A stretch of 64,000 bases of DNA, taken from Rhodospirillaceae bacterium bin65. GTDB taxonomy: Bacteria; Pseudomonadota; Alphaproteobacteria; Bin65. The notes under the pieces were generated by a model. It saw nothing but the letters and a program-made list of their open reading frames with translations. It was not told where the DNA came from and searched no databases. Position 1 is the first letter of the stretch. Every line of letters begins with the position of its first letter. A program made the position numbers and the translations under genes. The stretch is taken from assembly GCA_002238725.1 (NCBI GenBank), contig MPMX01000018.1, positions 1 to 64,000 on the forward strand, in the 5' to 3' direction. This document shows, one piece after another, positions 61,017 to 64,000 of this stretch.

Positions 61017-61556
61017 ATGACTCAAGCGACAGCGGCAACGAACGGCGGCCACCCCGGTAATGGACACAAGGGCACGGCCATCGTGGTCGGCCCGGAAGAG
61101 GGCGACAGCTTCTGGCAGCCCCTGCCCTCGACCGGGCATATCACCGCCAAGATCACGCCCTATACCGCGCCCTACGACGATTTCGCCTCCGGCATCCAGG
61201 TGCTGGAGCCGGGCGCGGCGATCCGCGAGCACGGCCATCAGCGCGCCCACGAGCTGATCTTCGTCTACCAGGGCACCGGCCACGCGATCATCGACGGCGA
61301 GCGTTACGAGCTGAAGCCGGAAACGCTGATCGTCGTCGGCCGGCGCGTCCTGCACTATCTGGAGAACGAGGGCGACGACCAGATGCGCATGCTCTGGGTC
61401 ATCTTCCCGCCCGGGCTGGAGGACTGGTTCCGCGCCATCGGCCGCCCGCGCACTCCCGGCGAAGGCCCGCCCCCGGTCTTCGAGCGGCCGGACAACGTGC
61501 GCGAAATCCAGGACCAGCAGAAATTCCTCCGCCCCGAGGATGCGGCGGCCGGCTGA
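61017..61556 (+). CDS. Cupin-domain protein, 179 aa
   Basis: A single cupin barrel: GIQVLEPGAAIREHGHQRAH followed by ELIFVYQGTG is motif 1 with His/His/Glu metal ligands, and ERYELKPETLIVVGRRVLHY is motif 2. ATG 61017 follows a GGAAAGGAGAAGG. No catalytic assignment is possible; related small cupins are oxygenases, isomerases or ligand binders. Stands alone, convergent with two leftward membrane/secreted genes. Confidence 0.87.
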   Translation: MTQATAATNGGHPGNGHKGTAIVVGPEEGDSFWQPLPSTGHITAKITPYTAPYDDFASGIQVLEPGAAIREHGHQRAHELIFVYQGTGHAIIDGERYELKPETLIVVGRRVLHYLENEGDDQMRMLWVIFPPGLEDWFRAIGRPRTPGEGPPPVFERPDNVREIQDQQKFLRPEDAAAG

Positions 61557-61605
61557 GCGGCGGCTGAGGCGCTCCGGCTGCGCCTTCGACGCCCTGACGC
61601 CGGCC

Positions 61606-62076
61606 TCAATCCCCCGCGAACGCGATCAATCGCCCACAGACGAGCGCGCCAAGCCAGCACACCGTCGAGAGGATGGCGTGACCGGCCAGGCGGGCGCGCG
61701 GGGCGTCCTTGAGCAGGAACCCGTGGGTCCAACACAGGGCGAGCGTGGACAGGACCCCGACCGCGATGAAGAGCAGCTTGAGCTGCAGGAATTCGACGCC
61801 GCTGTATTCCCGCGCCCGGACCGCGAACAGCAGCGGCCCCGTGAGCAGGGCGAGGATCAGCCCGCTCGCCGCGACGGGCGCGAGCACCCGCACCACCGCT
61901 TCGCGGGAAATCCCGCGCCACACGCCGAGAAGCCGCAGATTGAGCGGGATAACGGAGCCGATCAGCAGGGCGATGGCGAAGATGTGCGCGGCGTTGACGC
62001 CGGCATAGAGCCAGCGGGAGCTCCGCAGGATCTGCGCCAGGGCCGTGCCCTCGAGCGCTGCGAACAGGGCCTCCAA
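61606..62076 (-). CDS. Small integral membrane protein (DUF6644-like), 156 aa
   Basis: Four predicted helices (about residues 22-45, 64-86, 97-117 and 130-150) with short loops. The segments RWLYAGVNAAHIFAIALLIG and IPLNLRLLGVWRG resemble uncharacterised DUF6644/DUF2214-type membrane proteins with a conserved His that could bind heme or metal. It starts 4 bp after the DUF6152-like gene and probably forms an operon with it. Confidence 0.72.
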   Translation of the reverse strand: MEALFAALEGTALAQILRSSRWLYAGVNAAHIFAIALLIGSVIPLNLRLLGVWRGISREAVVRVLAPVAASGLILALLTGPLLFAVRAREYSGVEFLQLKLLFIAVGVLSTLALCWTHGFLLKDAPRARLAGHAILSTVCWLGALVCGRLIAFAGD

Positions 62077-62080
62077 GGTC

Positions 62081-62449
62081 TCAGTTGCGCCCGGGGTAAA
62101 GGATGTATTCCCGTTTGCCCAGGAACAGCCGTTCCACCTTGACCCGTCTTTCCGACAGGTCGGCGGCCGGCTCGCCGATCACCCGGATCTCGACCCCTAC
62201 GGCCAGATCGCCGTCCTTGAGGCCGGCGCGTCGGTTGCGCCAGGGCTGACCGACCTCGACCCGCCACTCCTCGCCCTCCACGTCGACCTTCAGGATGCCG
62301 TGGGGATTGCCCAGGCGGACGGCCTTGATGATGCCGGTCAGATCGATGTTGCCGCCGGTCGTCCACGACCAGCCGTGATGGGCCAGGGCGCCGGCCGCCG
62401 GAGCCGTGAGTCCCAGGGCAAGGAACGCAATGAACAACAGCCTTCTCAT
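62081..62449 (-). CDS. Secreted DUF6152-like protein, 122 aa
   Basis: The N-terminal signal peptide MRRLLFIAFLALGLTAPAAG ends near ALA-HHG. The mature part begins HHGWSWTTGGNIDLTG, has NPHGILKVDVEGEEWRVEVG, and ends EYILYPGRN, as in the DUF6152 family of short periplasmic beta proteins found beside membrane proteins of the DUF6644 type. ATG 62449 has GGAG upstream. The N-terminal His-His may bind a metal; role unknown. Confidence 0.78.
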   Translation of the reverse strand: MRRLLFIAFLALGLTAPAAGALAHHGWSWTTGGNIDLTGIIKAVRLGNPHGILKVDVEGEEWRVEVGQPWRNRRAGLKDGDLAVGVEIRVIGEPAADLSERRVKVERLFLGKREYILYPGRN

Positions 62450-62751
62450 CGTGCGTCTCCGATGCCTCGAGCGTTGCCGGGAAGGTTGCGTCGCACGACC
62501 GGACATTCAAGCCGGCCCGTCCCGGAAATCCGTCAAGGCGATGGCGATCGTACCGGACCCGGTCCGGAACGGGATGTCCCGATGTCCGACATCGGCTATT
62601 GGAGGGGCTGACATCGCCATAGCCCGGCCCGGCGAGGGCCGGGGGCACGGGCAGGGCCGAGTCCGGGAATTCGATGGACGCTCGGCCGGGATCCGGCGAA
62701 TAACGCGGAGCTGTCCGGATCACGTCTCCGCTCGAAGGCGAACCGATATCG
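62450..62751. other. Gene-free divergent spacer
   Basis: 302 bp between the DUF6152-like gene and the PanB-like gene. GC-rich with several short palindromes; no gene, clear promoter or terminator recognised. Confidence 0.4.
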
Positions 62752-63627
62752 ATGGAGCAATCTTCAATGACCGAATCCCGCCCCAGACTCACGATTCCGG
62801 ATCTCGCGGCCAGGAAGGCGGCGGGCGAGCGCCTGGCTATGGTGGCGGTTGGCGAATGCCTGACCGCGGCCTGGGCGGAGCGGGCCGGAATCGACATTCT
62901 GGGCGTTGGCGACAGCCTGGGCATGACGCTTTACGGGCACGAGAACACGCTGCCCATGACCGTCGATCAGATGATCGAGCACACCAGGGCCGTCCGCCGC
63001 GGCGCGCCGAACACCTTCTGCCTCGTCTCCATGCCCTACGGCTCTTACGCCACCGCCGACCTGGCGGTGACGAACGCCGTGCGGATGATGAAGGAAAGCG
63101 GCGCCGAGGCGGTGAAACTGCAGGGCGGGCGCGAGATGTTCGACGTCATCAGGGCCGTCGCCGACGCCGGCGTGCCGGTCATGAGCCATGTCGGGCTGCT
63201 GCCGCACTATGTGCATCGGTTCGGCGGCTTCAGGATGCAGGGCCGTACGGCGGAGGACGCGCTGAAGATCGTCGACAATGCCCGGGCGATCGAAGAGGCC
63301 GGCGCCATCGGTCTGGAGATCGAGGCGATGCCCTACGAAGTCGGCAAGGCCGTCGACGAAGCGGTGAGCATCTTCACCTTCTCCATCGGCGCGGGCTCTG
63401 CCGGGACCTGCCAATTGTTGAACGCCTACGACCTGATCGGCGCGTTCGACACATTCAAACCGAAATTCGCCAAGCGCTACGGCAACATCAACGAAGTTGC
63501 GACCCGGGCCTTTGCCGAATATGCCAGGGAAGTGCGATCCGGCGTCTTTCCGGACGAGGATCACAGCTACAAGATGAACGCCGGGGAAGCGGCAACGCTG
63601 GCCGAAGCCCTGAACGACGGTCCGTGA
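62752..63627 (+). CDS. PanB-like ketopantoate hydroxymethyltransferase family protein, 291 aa
   Basis: A PEP-mutase-superfamily TIM barrel. VGDSLGMTLYGHENTLPMTV and AVRRGAPN match PanB closely, and FGGFRMQGRT and FAEYAREVRSGVFPDEDHSY match its end. Compared with E. coli PanB, D54 is kept but the second metal Asp is S93 (LVSMPYGS) and the metal Glu is Q124 (VKLQGG); the catalytic Glu region IEAMP (E191) is kept. It may therefore be a paralogue with other chemistry rather than the pantothenate enzyme. ATG 62752 or 62767 could start. No panC is adjacent. Confidence 0.82.
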   Translation: MEQSSMTESRPRLTIPDLAARKAAGERLAMVAVGECLTAAWAERAGIDILGVGDSLGMTLYGHENTLPMTVDQMIEHTRAVRRGAPNTFCLVSMPYGSYATADLAVTNAVRMMKESGAEAVKLQGGREMFDVIRAVADAGVPVMSHVGLLPHYVHRFGGFRMQGRTAEDALKIVDNARAIEEAGAIGLEIEAMPYEVGKAVDEAVSIFTFSIGAGSAGTCQLLNAYDLIGAFDTFKPKFAKRYGNINEVATRAFAEYAREVRSGVFPDEDHSYKMNAGEAATLAEALNDGP

Positions 63628-63729
63628 CACGCCGGCAAGGGCATTCGATCCCGGGTTTCAGATAGAATTCGGGCGCTGCCGGCCAGAAAGCCGGCCCCGA
63701 TCGCCAGGCCATTGACGAGGGCCCCTGCC

Positions 63730-64000
63730 ATGAAAGACACAAACAAACGCGGTCTCGACGACTCCTATAGCTCAGGCTCGGCGGACGACAACCGCCGCGT
63801 CTATCGCGACTGGGCGGAGACCTATGACGAGGAATTCGCCGGGCGCAGCGGATACCGGTTCGGTCGGCTGATCGCCGACGCCTTCGTCGCTGCGGGCGGA
63901 CAGGGCCCCGTCCTCGATGCCGGGTGCGGCACGGGCCTGGTTGCCGATCATCTGCCGGCCCCGATCGTTGCAGACGGCGTCGATCTTTCGCCGGACATGC
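63730..64000 (+). CDS. Class I SAM-dependent methyltransferase, 5' part only (runs off the window)
   Basis: ATG 63730 with a GAGGG about 10 bp upstream. The N-terminus has RRVYRDWAETYDEEFAG, typical of UbiE/Mta-like methyltransferases, and motif I is VLDAGCGTGLVADHL; the motif II region DGVDLSPDM reaches the window end. Substrate not determinable from 90 residues. The gene is 102 bp downstream of the PanB-like gene and may be cotranscribed. Confidence 0.85.
   Translation, partial: MKDTNKRGLDDSYSSGSADDNRRVYRDWAETYDEEFAGRSGYRFGRLIADAFVAAGGQGPVLDAGCGTGLVADHLPAPIVADGVDLSPDM

Noticed and set aside
1-64000. CRISPR array, rRNA operon, plasmid or phage replication origin
   Set aside because: No regularly spaced direct repeats, rRNA-like sequence or iteron cluster was seen anywhere in the window.

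Overview
High-GC DNA, most likely from an uncultured, probably marine or host-associated alphaproteobacterium. Supporting signs are the adjacent DsbB and Coq7 (ubiquinone) genes, a tripartite tricarboxylate (TTT) transporter, many short-chain dehydrogenases (SDRs), acyl-CoA ligases and acyl-CoA dehydrogenases, and dispersed palindromic repeats. The taxonomic call is inference: no rRNA gene is present.

Layout. (1) 1-7.7 kb is a low-density, base-composition-mosaic region, probably the end of a genomic island. It holds the 5' end of a tyrosine integrase, an excisionase-like HTH gene, and broken pieces of a PAS protein, a MalT/LuxR ATPase, IS66 and IS110 transposases and a RecQ-type helicase. 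Two intact cargo genes stand out: a PepSY-like membrane protein and a GPP34-Rieske fusion. (2) 7.7-12 kb: a CobW GTPase and a beta-hydroxyacid dehydrogenase diverge from two acyl-CoA dehydrogenases. (3) 12.3-20.4 kb: a metallophosphoesterase and choline-sulfatase-like operon next to a TctC/TctB/TctA transporter with a frameshifted ROK regulator. (4) 20.7-43.1 kb: a dense catabolic cluster. A leftward operon encodes a DUF35 protein, a thiolase-like protein without the nucleophilic Cys, a P450 and three SDRs. A rightward operon encodes SDR-Rieske, ThuA-like, E1alpha, E1beta, E2, a second SDR-Rieske pair and a VOC protein. A second leftward operon encodes an ABC importer, an amidohydrolase-fold protein, two SnoaL-like proteins and an acyl-CoA ligase. 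A divergent enoyl-CoA-reductase-like SDR closes the cluster. (5) 43.3-49 kb: nitronate monooxygenase, a second CoA ligase, an orphan SBP_bac_5 protein and a dienelactone hydrolase-SnoaL fusion. (6) 49.3-60.6 kb: a Gld-type ABC exporter operon, MATE pump, Coq7, DsbB, a CurA-type reductase, an MFS pump and an SDR. (7) 60.7-64 kb: tRNA-Arg(CCG), a cupin, two small envelope proteins, a PanB-like protein and a truncated methyltransferase.

How the parts work together (inference). The 20.7-43.1 kb cluster looks like a complete import and oxidation pathway for an organic acid or cyclic molecule. An ABC importer takes it up, a ligase makes the CoA ester, P450 and two Rieske oxygenases hydroxylate it, paired SDRs oxidise the alcohols, a thiolase-like/DUF35 pair resembling the Ltp2-type retro-aldolases may cleave a C-C bond, and a 2-oxoacid dehydrogenase-type complex turns a released oxo-compound into acyl-CoA. 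The substrate cannot be read from sequence. The most unusual single protein is the GPP34-Rieske fusion at 4348-5292. Seven palindromic elements of two families punctuate the intergenic spaces from 7.7 kb rightwards.
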